Source: Margaritispora aquatica
Lineage: Eukaryota; Ascomycota; Leotiomycetes; Helotiales; Discinellaceae
Length of the DNA: 64,000 nucleotides
Direction of reading: 5' to 3'
Assembly (NCBI GenBank): GCA_007644065.1
Contig: VJWN01000001.1
Coordinates: 820,340-884,339, forward strand
Shown: positions 12,167 to 22,939 of the stretch, in pieces
How positions within the stretch are numbered: position 1 is the first letter of the stretch
Layout: the number at the start of each line of letters is the position of its first letter
The notes under the pieces: generated by a model
Databases searched by the model: none
What the model saw: the letters and a program-made list of their open reading frames with translations, nothing else
Told to the model about the DNA's origin: nothing
Translations under genes and position numbers: made by a program

Positions 12167-13822
12167 ATGTCGTCTTCTAAAACTATTCCCTTCGAGGCCA
12201 CGGCCGTGGAGTCCATCCCAAGCATAGTAAATCTCTGCCAAACCACCTTCCGATCGCAAAAGACGAAGCCAATCGCATACCGATTGGTACAACTCCGCAA
12301 GCTCTATTGGGGAATCCATGATTACTCTGAGCAACTTGTGGCAGCATCCAAGCAGGATCTTGGCAAGCCGATGTTCGAGGCATACCTATCAGAAATTGAC
12401 TGGGTCAAGAATGATATTATCTTCGTGTGCAACAGCCTGGCGAAATGGATGAAGGATGAAGTTCCCGCAGATATTCCTCTCACAAACTCTCTTCTTAATC
12501 CAAGAATCAAGAAGGAACCGATGGGAACCGTGTTGGTCATTGGCGCATACAACTTTCCTGTCCAGTTGTCCCTAGGGCCCATGGTCGGCGCAATAGCAGC
12601 AGGCTGCACAGTTGTGTTGAAACCTTCAGAAGTCTCCCCAGCTACGGCTATGGTTCTGAAGGACATGATCGAAAAGTGCTTAGACCCAAGCGCATTCACA
12701 GTCGTCAATGGTGGGATCCCAGAGACAACCGCTCTCTTGAACGAGAAGTGGGACAAGATTTTCTATACTGGAAACCCCGTGGTTGGAACGATCATTGCTA
12801 AGAAAGCAGCCGAGACTCTGACACCGGTGTGTCTTGAGCTTGGTGGAAAGAATCCTGCCATTGTGACCAAGCATGCCGATGCACGTCTCGCGGCTCGCCG
12901 CCTTGTATGGGGAAAGCTTCACAATGCCGGCCAAGTGTGCATCAGTCAAAACTATATTATGGTCGAGAAGGAGATCCTTCCAGCTTTCATTGAGCAAATC
13001 AAGATCTGTCTCGCGGAGTTCTACCCCAATGGCCAGAAATCGAGCCCAGATTACGCAAGAATTGTCAACAAACGCCATTTCCTGAGAATCAAGAAGATGG
13101 TAGATGAGAGCAAAGGAAAGATACTGATCGGTGGAGAAATGGATGAATCTGAAAACTACATTGAGATGACCTTCGTCCTAGTAAACGATCTGAACGATTC
13201 CATGATCGTTGATGAGTCTTTTGGTCCTTTAATTCCAATCTTGGCCGTGAACAGCGTGGAGGAGGCAATCAGTAACGCAAACAAGGTCGACTCTACTCCT
13301 CTTGGTCTGTATGTATTTGGTAACAAAGCCGAGACAAGCAAGAGTAAGTTTTCTTCAACTCTATGCCTAATTATTTACTAATAATTTCAAGTGCTGGATG
13401 AAATCAACTCTGGAGGAGCAACAGTAAATGATGCATTTTTCCACGGCTCAATCCCAACTCTCGCATTCGGCGGCGTCGGAAATTCAGGACAAGGTGCCTA
13501 TCGAGGTAAAGCATCATTCGACACATTCACACACTCGCGTTCGGTCGTGACTACACCTGGCTGGATGGAAGGCCTCCTCGCCATCCGCTACCCACCATAC
13601 GACGGCAAGCTCGCCAAGTATCGCAAGATGAACGACAAGAAGCCCAATTTTGACCGTGAGGGCAATGAAATCAGGAGTCTAGGGTATTGGGCTGGACTTG
13701 TGTTTGGAATGGGTGGTGAGACTGTTAGGGGGAGTTTGATGAGGTGGGCCTTGATTGCTTTGATTGCGGTAGGTGCTAAACGATATCAGATGAGTAACGG
13801 TCTGCCTTCTTGGTTGAGATGA
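12167..13822 (+). CDS. Fatty aldehyde dehydrogenase, ALDH3/HFD1-like, membrane-anchored
   Basis: Oxidises long-chain aldehydes to acids with NAD(P)+; yeast Hfd1 works on hexadecenal from sphingolipid breakdown and on the 4-hydroxybenzaldehyde step of CoQ synthesis. Exons 12167-13343 and 13392-13822 give 535 residues. Seen: IGAYNFPVQLSLGP, the cofactor motif FYTGNPVVG (the N form usual in ALDH3), catalytic Glu in LELGGKNPAIV, catalytic Cys in AGQVCISQNY, and the C-terminal substrate region INSGGATVND (after the intron) and FGGVGNSGQGAYRG. A hydrophobic segment near the end (LMRWALIALIAVGA) fits the C-terminal membrane anchor of fatty ALDHs (ER, mitochondrial outer membrane or lipid droplet). 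The intron interrupts the conserved region just before INSGG, so both exons are needed. Confidence 0.9.
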
Positions 13823-14615
13823 GCGTTTGCTTTCTTCGATTGAAAATTGGTCATGGAATTTCAGCATTTGGTTTACGTTTACAGGCGACAGAATAATGAA
13901 TCGGGGACAGCGCTTTGGGCGAGGGACATCAATTGACCAACAGTGTCATTGTTTTGGGGGGTTAAGCGGATGTACATCACACAATACCTATCTGGGTTTC
14001 GATTTCTATTTAAGGTCCTTGCTTGTAATTTCCAGCGCATGTAGCAGAGCGTCAATATACTCTGCCTGAAGTTTTCCATCTCGTTTTCAATATTCATACT
14101 TCTTATCTTGCTCTCAGGCGTTTACCTCTACCTCTACCTCTACCTTACCCCACGTTTTATCACCTAGGTCACTCACAACACTACTTCTCTCCTGCTACTT
14201 CACGGGCATCCGCGTTCATCAACGCCTACCGAGCCAATCACTTCTTTCCTTCCCTTTTACTCATCTCAAACAACCAACTCGCCATTCTCTCCCCAGCCGA
14301 ATAAAGGCTCGAGATGGGTTTTCTTAAACGTTGTCAAAATTGTATTCTTTCTACCATAGAACATCGATTTAAACTGCCACAATAACTTCCGATACCCAAC
14401 ATTCATTTTAGGATACCTAACACCACCGGGTTCATGTTTTTCGTGGTGGTGGCGTTACACAGCCTTATACTCGGAGGCATTATCTTAACCTCGTTATAAA
14501 CATCGATTATTCTAAAATGCTCAACGTCGGTTCGTCATTTGCAAGAACCACGAAACCATCTCATCCATAAAGGATGGCGTCTGTCCAACTTTCCTCATAG
14601 GACATAGTCGCAATA
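13823..14615 (+). other. Intergenic / long leader ahead of the pseudokinase gene
   Basis: 0.8 kb between ALDH and the next rightward gene. The second half is pyrimidine-rich (14100-14290) with a small ACCTCT repeat, typical of a fungal core promoter and leader. No coding region seen. Confidence 0.5.
14124..14147. repeat. Short ACCTCT hexamer repeat
   Basis: Three perfect ACCTCT units followed by a degenerate ACCTTA unit, inside a pyrimidine-rich promoter stretch about 470 bp before the pseudokinase start. Confidence 0.8.
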
Positions 14616-16827
14616 ATGGATCCGGTTACCATCTCTACTATCGTTGTAAGTTTGACCCAACTTTAAGGCTGTACAAGAACCAAGGCCTGATTGAATTTGG
14701 GCAGGTGAAAGTCACGGGGATTTGCTTGTCAACAGCAAAGGCGCTGTATGAGATCCGAATCAAGTATAATGATGCTTCAATAACCATCGTCACGCTATGT
14801 TCCGAGACGACGGTCATTAGCGCTTCCCTGTCTTGCCTACAAACTCTTGTCTGCCAGAAACCAGATCTTGTTCAACTGCTAGATGCTAAACCGGAGCTAC
14901 TGCACGCAATCGACGCTGCATTGATAGGATGTATGGTGTTGCTTAGCTGTCTAGAAGAAGAGACACGTAAGATCACAGCAACTAGCTCAACAACCGGCGT
15001 TATATCCTGGAGAGGGAGGGCAAGAATTATTTGGAATCACGAGAAGTTACAGGAGCTTTTGAATGGACTTCGAGGACAGCAACTGGCAATCAATTTGCTA
15101 ATTCAGCTCCTTCAGGTGTAACTCATCCGTATTCATCGAACGAGAAATTTACTGATCGAGACAGTGACTCTCTCGAAGCAATCAGACAACTATTGAGCCA
15201 GAATCGACCAGTCATGACTGAGTCAATCAGGACAACTAAGCTACTGAAACAGTCACATCCAGATCTTAGGGTTCCGCAGTCAATATGCAGCAGCGACGAT
15301 GCTCTCAGCATAGATGCAGAGACTCTGTCCATAGCAGGAGACTCGGCTCTCGAATTTGAATTCGATGACGAAATCGCGAATAGCAAAGTGTATAGGCGAG
15401 TCCCCAAATCAGCCAAAGCAAGAATATCAATGGATGTAGAGAATGACAGAGGTGTGATTATGGGAGACTTGATCGATTTCTCTGAGCCGCAGACTACTCT
15501 AACAGGGGAAGAAAACCCCGTCACCCAGGATTTGGAGGCTTTAATCATTCCCCGATATGATGAGTCTATGACGAATCTCCCAGTCGTATCTTATCCAACT
15601 GACAACCGTCAAAAAAGTCCAGCTATGGTCAGCCAAAAACAGTTGAGGCGTGCAGGTGCACAAACCTCAGATTCACTCGCAATACCTTCGAGAAGACCTA
15701 ATCTAACCGAACTACCTGTTCTTGAGCATATAAGCAGTAGCTCTATTGACAGTAAGCGCGGTAGTCCCATACAGAACATTAGATCGAGCAAAGAAGATGG
15801 CAGACACACTAAATTTGGAGATTATCATATTGGTACCAACGTGGGAGTGGGCGATAGGTCCAAGGTCAAACTATGCTGGAAGGTAGAGGGCGGTCCTCAA
15901 GTTGCGATCAAGTTCATCCATAAGAAATCTACCCGTAATGCACTCCCTTCTCCTGTCAGTTTTGGCAATCTACACAAGATCTACCGCGAGGTAGCCATTC
16001 TTGGAGGAGTCTCACATCCAAATATTATACAGCTGCACGAGATGGTCACCGCAGAAGACCGTGTGGGTATTGTTCTTGGATACGCTTCCGGTGGAGAACT
16101 ATATGAATATATTTCGAAAATCGGGCATCTGAAAGACCCCGCAGCAGCAAGGCTTTTCGCGCAGCTCGTCTCTGGACTTGGCTATCTCCATAAAAAAGGA
16201 ATTGCCCATCGAAATCTAAGCCTTCGAAACTTGCTTTTAGATCGGGATCGTAACATCATCATTGCTGGCTTCGGGTCTGCGAACATGTTCAACTCGGAAG
16301 ACAAATTAAGCCCTGCAGTCAAAGCTGAGATGTTGAGTGAAGGGTATACTAAACAGGCTGTCTCTAGGCGTCACGCTGGAGATTTGATGCGTGCAAAGTG
16401 CGGAGAACCTATTTACATGGCTCCTGAAGTAATGGCTCTAAGCGACGGTTCGCTATATACTAGTCGACAGGCAGATGTATGGAGTTGTGGGGTAATTTTA
16501 GTAGGTTTCAGCTCTATGGTCTCCTGGGCTCCATAAATTAACTGTATTTAGTATGCTATGGTTGCTGGATATGAACCATTTAAGGACGACCCAGCAAATC
16601 CTGAGAGCGCTAACATCGATCTGCTATATCGCTACATCAACACGACGAAGCTTTGCTTCCCGAGTTATGTTACCACAGATGTACGCGAGTTGCTACGGCG
16701 TATCCTTGTCCCGGATCCCCTGAAAAGAGCTGACCTCCTTGAGATCGCACGGCATAGCTGGATCTCGAGGTACGCTTCTCTTGTCTGGTTTATCACTAGG
16801 GATGGCCCAGTGGCCGCCCAGTGGTAA
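14616..16827 (+). CDS. Protein kinase-like protein with helical N-terminal domain; predicted pseudokinase
   Basis: Four exons in phase: 14616-14645 (30 nt), 14705-15117, 15165-16500 and 16552-16827; 684 residues. The first ~140 residues (MDPVTISTIV...) are helical and match the style of fungal HeLo-like/SesA-type N-terminal domains that precede STAND proteins and kinases. A Ser-rich linker follows. The kinase fold spans about 365-660: a degenerate glycine loop (GVGDRSKVKL), VAIK with Lys near 397, YREVAILGGVSHPNI, and YMAPEVMAL, ADVWSCGVIL|YAMVAGYEPF. But the catalytic loop reads HRNLSLRNLLLD (Asp to Asn near 498; family HRDLKLENLLLD) and the magnesium motif reads GFG instead of DFG (near 516). 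All frames are open. From memory, active relatives continue well beyond the kinase domain, while this one stops a few residues after VWFIT. Likely a catalytically dead, truncated paralogue; cellular role unknown. Confidence 0.8.
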
Positions 16828-17577
16828 CGCGAACAAAAGACAGCACGAAGCTAAACATTGCGAAGTAAGCTTCCCATTCCCTGGAGATTCGCTTAGCAGA
16901 ATACTCCCCTGTCCTTTGTGACTAGCGAGGTTAATATTCTGACAAAGTGTTTAGGTTTGCTACAAGCCGCAATCTAGACGAATTTCCAGGGAGGGAGCCA
17001 GGCTTTCACTGCACGTAATCGGTGCAACGTGGTGCTGTGCAGTGTGTACTGTGTGACGAGCACCAGGAGGGGAGCGGGTGTGTGCATTGTGCTCAAGTTA
17101 CGTATGCGTATGCGTAGATTTATTTGTCGTTTAGATGCAGATACAGTACACTCAAGAACGTATTGAGGTAGTAATAGGAGGAAGACTAGAATGTTGTAGC
17201 ATGGATGGATGGACAGATATAGGACTATATGTTTGTAATCTTATTGAGGTTGGAGGTAAGGTGAGGATATGATAGAATGGCATCAGGTAAGTGACGGCAG
17301 AAGTTTAGAGATGTAAAAAAAAAAAAAATTGCTGGGAGAGAGCTGAAGCTTGGGACCTGGTTTGAGAAAATATAGGATAGGGTTGGTGTAATTCACAAGC
17401 GCATTGCCAGAAATCTGAAATCTGAAATCTTATAATCTTGTTCGTGCATTCATTTCTAAAACCCAGCCATCTATCTATCTATCCGTCTAATCATCTAATC
17501 TCGCTCCCAAAGCGCCCAGCAATGCTACACCATTCTCACTATACTATACAAGTTCCCCACCACCCAAGGACATCCAT
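16828..17577. other. Intergenic between convergent pseudokinase and alcohol dehydrogenase
   Basis: 0.75 kb of 3' flanks. Contains an A14 run at 17315-17328 and CTAT tetramers at 17470-17485. I looked for a continuation of the kinase C-terminal tail here and saw none. Confidence 0.55.
17315..17328. repeat. Poly(A) run, 14 nt
   Basis: Fourteen consecutive A bases in the non-coding gap between two convergent genes. Confidence 0.9.
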
Positions 17578-18814
17578 CTACTGCGCAATCAAAACACCAC
17601 GATACCTCATGTGACCATCCTCCAGCTTCTTCATCGACTCGGTAATACCCTCAACAGTCATAGGGAACGTCTCAATGATGGGCTTGATCTGATGGTGCGC
17701 CGCAAACTTCAACATATCATTCTGCACCGCCCTGGCTGCGACAAGCGAGCCCTGGATTTTCAGCTCGCCAGCAATAATAGGCATGTATGGGATCTTGAGA
17801 TCGTCCATGCTGACCGTGAGAGGGTAGATGGTTCCTCCGGGCGCCATGATGGGCAGGAACTGCGTCCAGTCTGGCTGGAACGAAGTGGTGATGAGGAGGT
17901 GGTCGATCTGGCCCGACACAACGAGCTCCTTGGCGCCCTTGGTAGCGACGAACTCGGTAGCGCCCAGGGAAATTGCCTCTGCTTTCTTAGAGTCGGTAGA
18001 TGAGAACACGGTCACGGCGCAGCCCTTCTTGGCTGCGAATTGGATGGCCAAGTGGCCGAGGCCACCGACACCGACGATGCCGACGCGGTCGGAGGATGTG
18101 CAGCCGAAGGAGGAGAGGGCGTTCCAGACGGTGGCGCCGCCGCACATCAGAGGCGCGGCGTTGTCCCGGGAGAGGGAGTTGGGGATCTTGAAGATGTAGT
18201 CTGCTTTCCAGACAGCGTGGGAACCGAAGGATCCTTGGTCGGTGTTGGCGGAGCCGTACATGGCGCGCTCAGGGCAGAGGGTCTCGTGTCCGGTCAGGCA
18301 CTGCTTGCAGTGTCCGCAGGAAGAGTGTTGGTAACCCCATCCGACAGAGTCACCTTTCTTGAAGTTATTGACTGAGGTTCCGACTTCCTGGGTGGTTATT
18401 AGAATTGTGTTCAAGTGTTGGGGTGTGCTCCAAGAGATATTGGATTATGCTCCACTCTTGGATAGCAACATCGAAAATATGAAAATCGTAATGAGCTTAC
18501 CTCGATGGTTCCAGCACCCTCGTGACCTAGAACAATATCGGCATGGCGGTAATGCTCCTGCAAAGATATTAGTACATGTATCATCGAGTCATGTTCAGAG
18601 CCAAAGCAGTAAAGACGGGCATTCTGAGCATGATATTACAGCTCAGCAACCACATCTCCAATACTTCAGCTCCTAGAAATGTACATACATCTGTTCCGCA
18701 AAGACCAGAGTGAGTGACCTTGATCAAAACCTCATCAGGCTTGATTTCCCTGGTGGTGGTGGCCTTGACAATCTTTCCCTCCTTAGATCCTTTGTAGACA
18801 GTGAACTCAACCAT
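17578..18814 (-). CDS. Zinc-dependent alcohol dehydrogenase (medium-chain, CAD/ADH6-like)
   Basis: Cytosolic NAD(P)-dependent reductase/dehydrogenase of alcohols and aldehydes. Exons 18814-18689, 18557-18501 and 18387-17578 give 330 residues; introns of 131 and 113 nt are long for this window. Catalytic zinc ligands are in HSGLCGTDEHY (Cys), LGHEGAGTIEEVG (His) and PLMCGGATVW (Cys). Four structural-zinc cysteines are in CGHCKQCLTGHETLC. The Rossmann motif is VGVGGLGHLAIQFAAKKG. The spacing from LCGTD to GHE is very short (HYRHADIVL), but this matches a known fungal subgroup beginning MVEFTVYKGSK, so I do not suspect a missing exon. C-terminus ends RYRGVLIAQ. A TATA-like element lies about 130 bp upstream of the ATG. 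Physiological substrate cannot be told from sequence. Confidence 0.9.
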
Positions 18815-19682
18815 GATTGCTGTGAAGTGTAGTTGTGGTTTTGTGTTTGAGATGTATAGATGTTTGTGAAGTTGCGAGTGTGGAATATGAGACTGGTGAA
18901 TGTGATGGAGTAAAGAAATGTTCGAAGAAGCACTTGCTCTGTTATATATTCAGATTTCCACTTCCCTTGTCATTGATCTCCTCTGAAGTGGATTGTTCCA
19001 CGTTCCTTCAAGATTTTTAAGCAGTCTCCATAGTTCACTTGTGCTGTCAATGTCGCAGCCAGTATCCATACCAACTCTCTAGGTTTACCATTTGACATAC
19101 TCGCCCTATTGGCCACAACCAGTTTATTCTCCTGCATTTTCGTGGGGCCGGCAGCAGGAAGTCGGCAGTCCTTCAGTATGGATGATTCTGGACTACACTT
19201 CAGAAGCACTTGCCGCTGAAACTGGATCTCGTTTCGCTCGCCTCAACAGAGATTTTGAGCTTGTCAGAACCCTAAACAGTGGAAGTACCAGGGCAGGATA
19301 GCGGGAGTGACGTCTTGCTTGGAAGGGTGGAGAGGGGCGACCGTTGAAGTGGAAATTTTCATTGTTATCACCGATGTGTTCAACCAATAAGAGACATCGG
19401 CGATACTTCCAACACAAGATGAACCTCGGCCCCTTATTGGAGATATAATGCGAACCCATGGCGTAACGAGGGAAGCGACCGAAGCGAGTTCAGAATTCGA
19501 CGCATACATATTGAATTTGGGGTTATCACCGAAAAAACATTTGTAACTTCGAGGCGGATGAAACGATCGAGGCATCCAGAGCGAATCCATTCGTCTCCTT
19601 GTCCATGTTGCTGGAAGTTGCTGCAGATATTTCCATTGATTGAGCATGACTCGTGTGCATGTCTTATGCATTTGGCGAATCT
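18815..19682. other. Intergenic: alcohol dehydrogenase promoter and RRP4 3' flank
   Basis: 0.87 kb between two leftward genes; the first ~200 bases are the ADH promoter and leader. Beyond 19030 no gene, repeat or RNA is recognised. Confidence 0.5.
18943..18948 (-). promoter_or_regulatory. TATA-like element of the alcohol dehydrogenase gene
   Basis: TATATA, palindromic, about 130 bp upstream of the ADH start codon at 18814, a normal distance for a fungal TATA box with a ~60-90 nt leader. Position and motif only; no proof of use. Confidence 0.4.
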
Positions 19683-20760
19683 TTAAGTTCCGCTCAACAT
19701 CAACATGAGCTTCTTGCCCATTTCTCCTCCAAGAAATGCGCTGCTATCTCCTACCTCTTCGGCGTCGACCAGTACCGCAGCTTCGTAAGCTTTCATTACC
19801 ATATCCTCATCTACTCTCAAACCTTGCTCTACCAGTAGGTTGATAACACCTCTGATCCTGGAGATTTCTCGTCTTGTTTCCTGTGGGATCTCGTCATTCT
19901 GACTCGAATATACTGTCGTGCTGACACTTTCCTCCATCCTCGTAATCGAAGTGTCACCTCCTACAACCTCTACATGTTTGCTGATCCAGATATAACCATT
20001 GACTCCCAATATCACATCAACCTTCCCACCTCCACTTACCGTCTCAATTGTCCAGACCTGCCGTCTTGCCCTGACCACGCCTCCTCCTCCACCAGTACCA
20101 CTGAGGCTCATGAATACTCCATTTCGTAGCTTCCCGTACTTCAAACTTCTTGTATGAAGGTTGGCCATTCCACTAGCATTCAAGCTCTGTACTTCGGCGA
20201 CTAATAAATCACCCTCGCTGAAGAATGTTCTAATCTGCAACTCATCGGTCTCAGTCCTCTTGCGCAGAATTCCTCCTGGAAGGTTGATAGAGGACAGTGG
20301 TAGGTTTGCCAGATTTGGAGCTCCAACATCCACACGCCATCTCTTGGACTGCACTTCAACAATGCGACCGACAACCAAGTCTCCTATTTCGGGTGTATAT
20401 CGTGCGCGTAGAGGACGAACTGAAAGCAGTTTGTTGGTTTTCTGAATGGTGCCTGCGACTGTTGCTACAATCTCCGAACTACCAGGTGCAATGAACGTTC
20501 CATGACCTCTATAAAATAATAAGCCGACTGCCTTTGCGGAAAGAATAGTCTGCCTACCTCATCCATTGGGGATCATCAGTTACCGTCTCTCCTGGCGTAA
20601 CTATATCCTTCTTGGAGCTGTGTCGCATGCGTTTTGAAGGCCTCATATCAGAATCTCCTTCCAAATCAACACCTCCATTCTCATCTTCGTCTTCATCTTC
20701 GGACGATGCAGCACGGTTGTATGGCACAGCCGGCGCTGGTGCAAGAATTGTGATGGCCAT
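19683..20760 (-). CDS. RRP4: Exosome complex RNA-binding subunit RRP4
   Basis: Cap subunit of the nuclear/cytoplasmic RNA exosome, which degrades and trims RNA 3' ends. Exons 20760-20558 and 20508-19683 (intron 49 nt, GTAGGC donor) give 342 residues. The N-terminal region is acidic ([12 protein letters not shown]) followed by the conserved [18 protein letters not shown], which is assembled across the intron. The S1 domain follows ([30 protein letters not shown]-type region as [13 protein letters not shown]), with [12 protein letters not shown], then a KH domain ([11 protein letters not shown]). A Gly-rich insert GTGGGGGVV lies between. ATG 20760 is chosen because it starts the AITILAP head seen in fungal Rrp4 proteins. 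Divergent from the membrane protein gene at 21176. Confidence 0.93.
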
Positions 20761-21175
20761 AGTTGTTGATAATGAGCTTGTAAAGCTCAAAATCAAACGA
20801 GGCTGACAATCATTTTTCATGTCGGGCCTTTTCTGCCGACTAAAGATGTCACTTGTCACCGCCCAGAGGTCAAACGCCGGCGGCGGGAGGCGTTTGCAGG
20901 GGCTTCTGAGGCGTCGAGCCAAGGCGATGAGCGAATCATTCCCTGTGTTCCTTCGCTAAATCTCGTAAGTAAAGAGCCCATGAGGTCATTTATGCAGGAT
21001 CAGATCAGTAAATCATTTCTACAGTGGGAAACTCTAGATTTCTACATGGATCCATTCCCTTGGCTGGAAATACTTGAATGATGTCCATGTTATGAGATAA
21101 TAGTAGACGATATTCAATTGCTCAAGTCTCATATTCGTATACCCTTTCTACATCTACATCTACAATCAACATTGA
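20761..21175. promoter_or_regulatory. Shared divergent upstream region of RRP4 and membrane-protein gene
   Basis: 415 bases between outward-facing starts. A GC-rich block (20870-20930, GGCGGCGGGAGGCG) lies on the RRP4 side. No specific factor site assigned. Confidence 0.45.
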
Positions 21176-22246
21176 ATGCTGCAAACCCAGATAATGCCGC
21201 ACGAGACGGATAATACAACGACAGTGGCAACTGAGAATGAGGGAACAGTCGGTTTCAATGGCTCGGAAGCATCGCATAGCTTGAATACGTTCGAACCATT
21301 ACCGGAACTACATACACCTCACAAAAGGCGGAGGACGATTCTTTGGCTGGGCATTGCTCTCGCTGTTCTCGATCTTTGTTGCTTGCCCATAACATACTAT
21401 TATGCCCTCAAGTTTGCCACTCATCTCAGTCTTCAAGATGGCACGTTTCCTCTGACCCCATGGCAAATCAATCGACTAACAAACTTCAAGTCTTTGCAGT
21501 AATAACGGCTGTTTATGGCATGCTAAGCTTTGCCCATTATGGTCTTCGATCACTTAAGCTCTTCCGCTCAAAGGTTTCACCAAAATGGAGACCAGTCGGA
21601 TGGACGAAATGGGGAATGGTGAGTCTTGGGATAACTTGGCATGTCTTGATCTGTGGCTGATAGAATGTAGATGGAGTTCCTCCAAATCAATATCCTGGTC
21701 GTCATCACTCTGGTGGAAGTTGAGCTTGTTGCAGCTACTGCTCCTCACAACCCAATCATCCGGCTGTGTGCTATGCCCTCGCCCACGATTTGCTTCTACA
21801 TGGGGTTCCTCTTTTGCATTTCCGCTACTCTCACACAACTGCGAAAGCCTTTGCCGTTCAACATGTCTTCTTCGGACAAAGGAACTCCATGGAAGCCGGC
21901 GCTCCTGGCCTTCGTTGAAGATGCTGGAGCGATTGAAGGACAAGGAGGAGTCGAGTATCGAGGACAGGTTATGAGGAGATACGCCGTGAGCGCAAGATTT
22001 CGAAGGATGATTCTTGTTCTGACATGGGGATGGGGCATAATGCTTTTATGCGTAGCAACGCTAACCACAATTCTCGTCATGCTATTGAATGAGGATGTTG
22101 CATTTGGAGTTGGATGGGGCCTGCCTTGGGTGTGGTGCAGCATACTCGCCTTCATATCCATTGCGTATATCAAAGGCCAGCTAAGAACCGAAAAGGCAGA
22201 GTGGGCGGAGAAGGAGAGTGCTGGCGCAGCAACATTGACGGTTTGA
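21176..22246 (+). CDS. Fungal multi-pass membrane protein of unknown function
   Basis: Exons 21176-21440, 21491-21618 and 21671-22246 give 322 residues. Intron 1 must use a GC donor (G|GCACGT) with branch CGACTAAC and acceptor TTCAAG; this is the only join I found that keeps phase and gives LSLQDVFAVITAVYG. About six to seven hydrophobic segments are visible (e.g. TILWLGIALAVLDLCCLPIT, VFAVITAVYGMLSFAHYGL, ILVVITLVEVELVA, PTICFYMGFLFCISATL, MIMLLCVATLTTILVM-like). The loop AFVEDAGAIEGQGGVEYRGQVMRRYAVS is a hallmark of a widespread but uncharacterised family of ascomycete integral membrane proteins. N-terminus is Thr/Glu-rich and presumably cytosolic. No catalytic motif seen; no function assigned. 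Confidence 0.8.
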
Positions 22247-22371
22247 TTTTGAGTGTATATTATGTATAGTACAAGATACCAATTAGCGAGCATAATGCCA
22301 TTAGACAATTCGAGTTGAGTGGAGGTTTTGCTGAGTTGAGTAGAGGATCTGCCAACTGTACAAGTTCTGGT

Positions 22372-22712
22372 TTAGTTGAGGAGTCTCCAAAGTCCTACAG
22401 TTCCCAGTGACAGTGCGATGCCTGTTATTCCAGCTTGTCGAGTCTTCATACCGAATGGGCTCTTGCTCTTCAGGATCTTTGCTTGCTGTGCCTTTAGCTG
22501 CGAGTGGCCAGAAAAATAGCTGTAGGCACCAAGACCCATGAATGCTGCAGCTCCTATGTCGAGATATTAGCATATAGCTTGCGTCCTGTTAGAAATTGAG
22601 AACAACCTGTAACTCTACAAGGAAGACAGTCTTCTGGTCGATCCTGCTTAAGAACCTCATGCAGAGGCTCTGGCCTATCCAATTTGGACACCACGGAGTT
22701 CGGTAGTACCAT
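22372..22712 (-). CDS. Small DUF4536-type membrane protein, probably mitochondrial
   Basis: A 95-residue protein hidden by an intron: exons 22712-22607 and 22553-22372 (GTTGTT donor, CGACATAG end). The conserved core DCLPCRVTGAAAFMGLGAYSYFSG, assembled across the splice junction, carries the C-x2-C and adjacent hydrophobic segment typical of DUF4536 proteins (distal membrane-arm assembly DMAC1/Dmo2-like), which are small inner-membrane mitochondrial proteins; a second hydrophobic stretch (TGIALSLGTVGLWRLLN) forms the C-terminus. Between the two lies a Lys/Gln-rich loop. A rather weak donor (GTTGTT instead of GTATGT) is the only oddity. Divergent from the AP-3 mu gene with only 227 bp between starts. 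Confidence 0.82.
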
Positions 22713-22939
22713 TGTGAAAGAGAATTGCTGGTTGCGCTAGGTGTGGGGAGTAAAGTTGTTGATTTTGAGTAAAACCTCCTGAGCTTTCGTCAAGCTCGAG
22801 CTCCAATAGCCTAGTCTTGGCGCATGCGGCCGCTCTAGACTGCCCCACGTCCGTCCTCAAGCTCACGACTAGAACCCCTCTACTCTACATTCTTCACAAT
22901 ACATAGCTCAAATAATACGGCACCAACTTGTCAATCAAG

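Noticed and set aside
18558..18688. Missing exon in the zinc alcohol dehydrogenase between LCGTD and EHYRHAD
   Set aside because: The short spacing fits the fungal MVEFTVYKGSK subgroup as I remember it, and no in-phase exon with proper splice sites lies in the 131-nt intron.
10164..19000. Secondary-metabolite gene cluster around the oxygenase, ALDH and ADH
   Set aside because: No polyketide synthase, NRPS, terpene cyclase, transporter or Zn2Cys6 regulator lies among them, and the enzymes are separated by unrelated genes.
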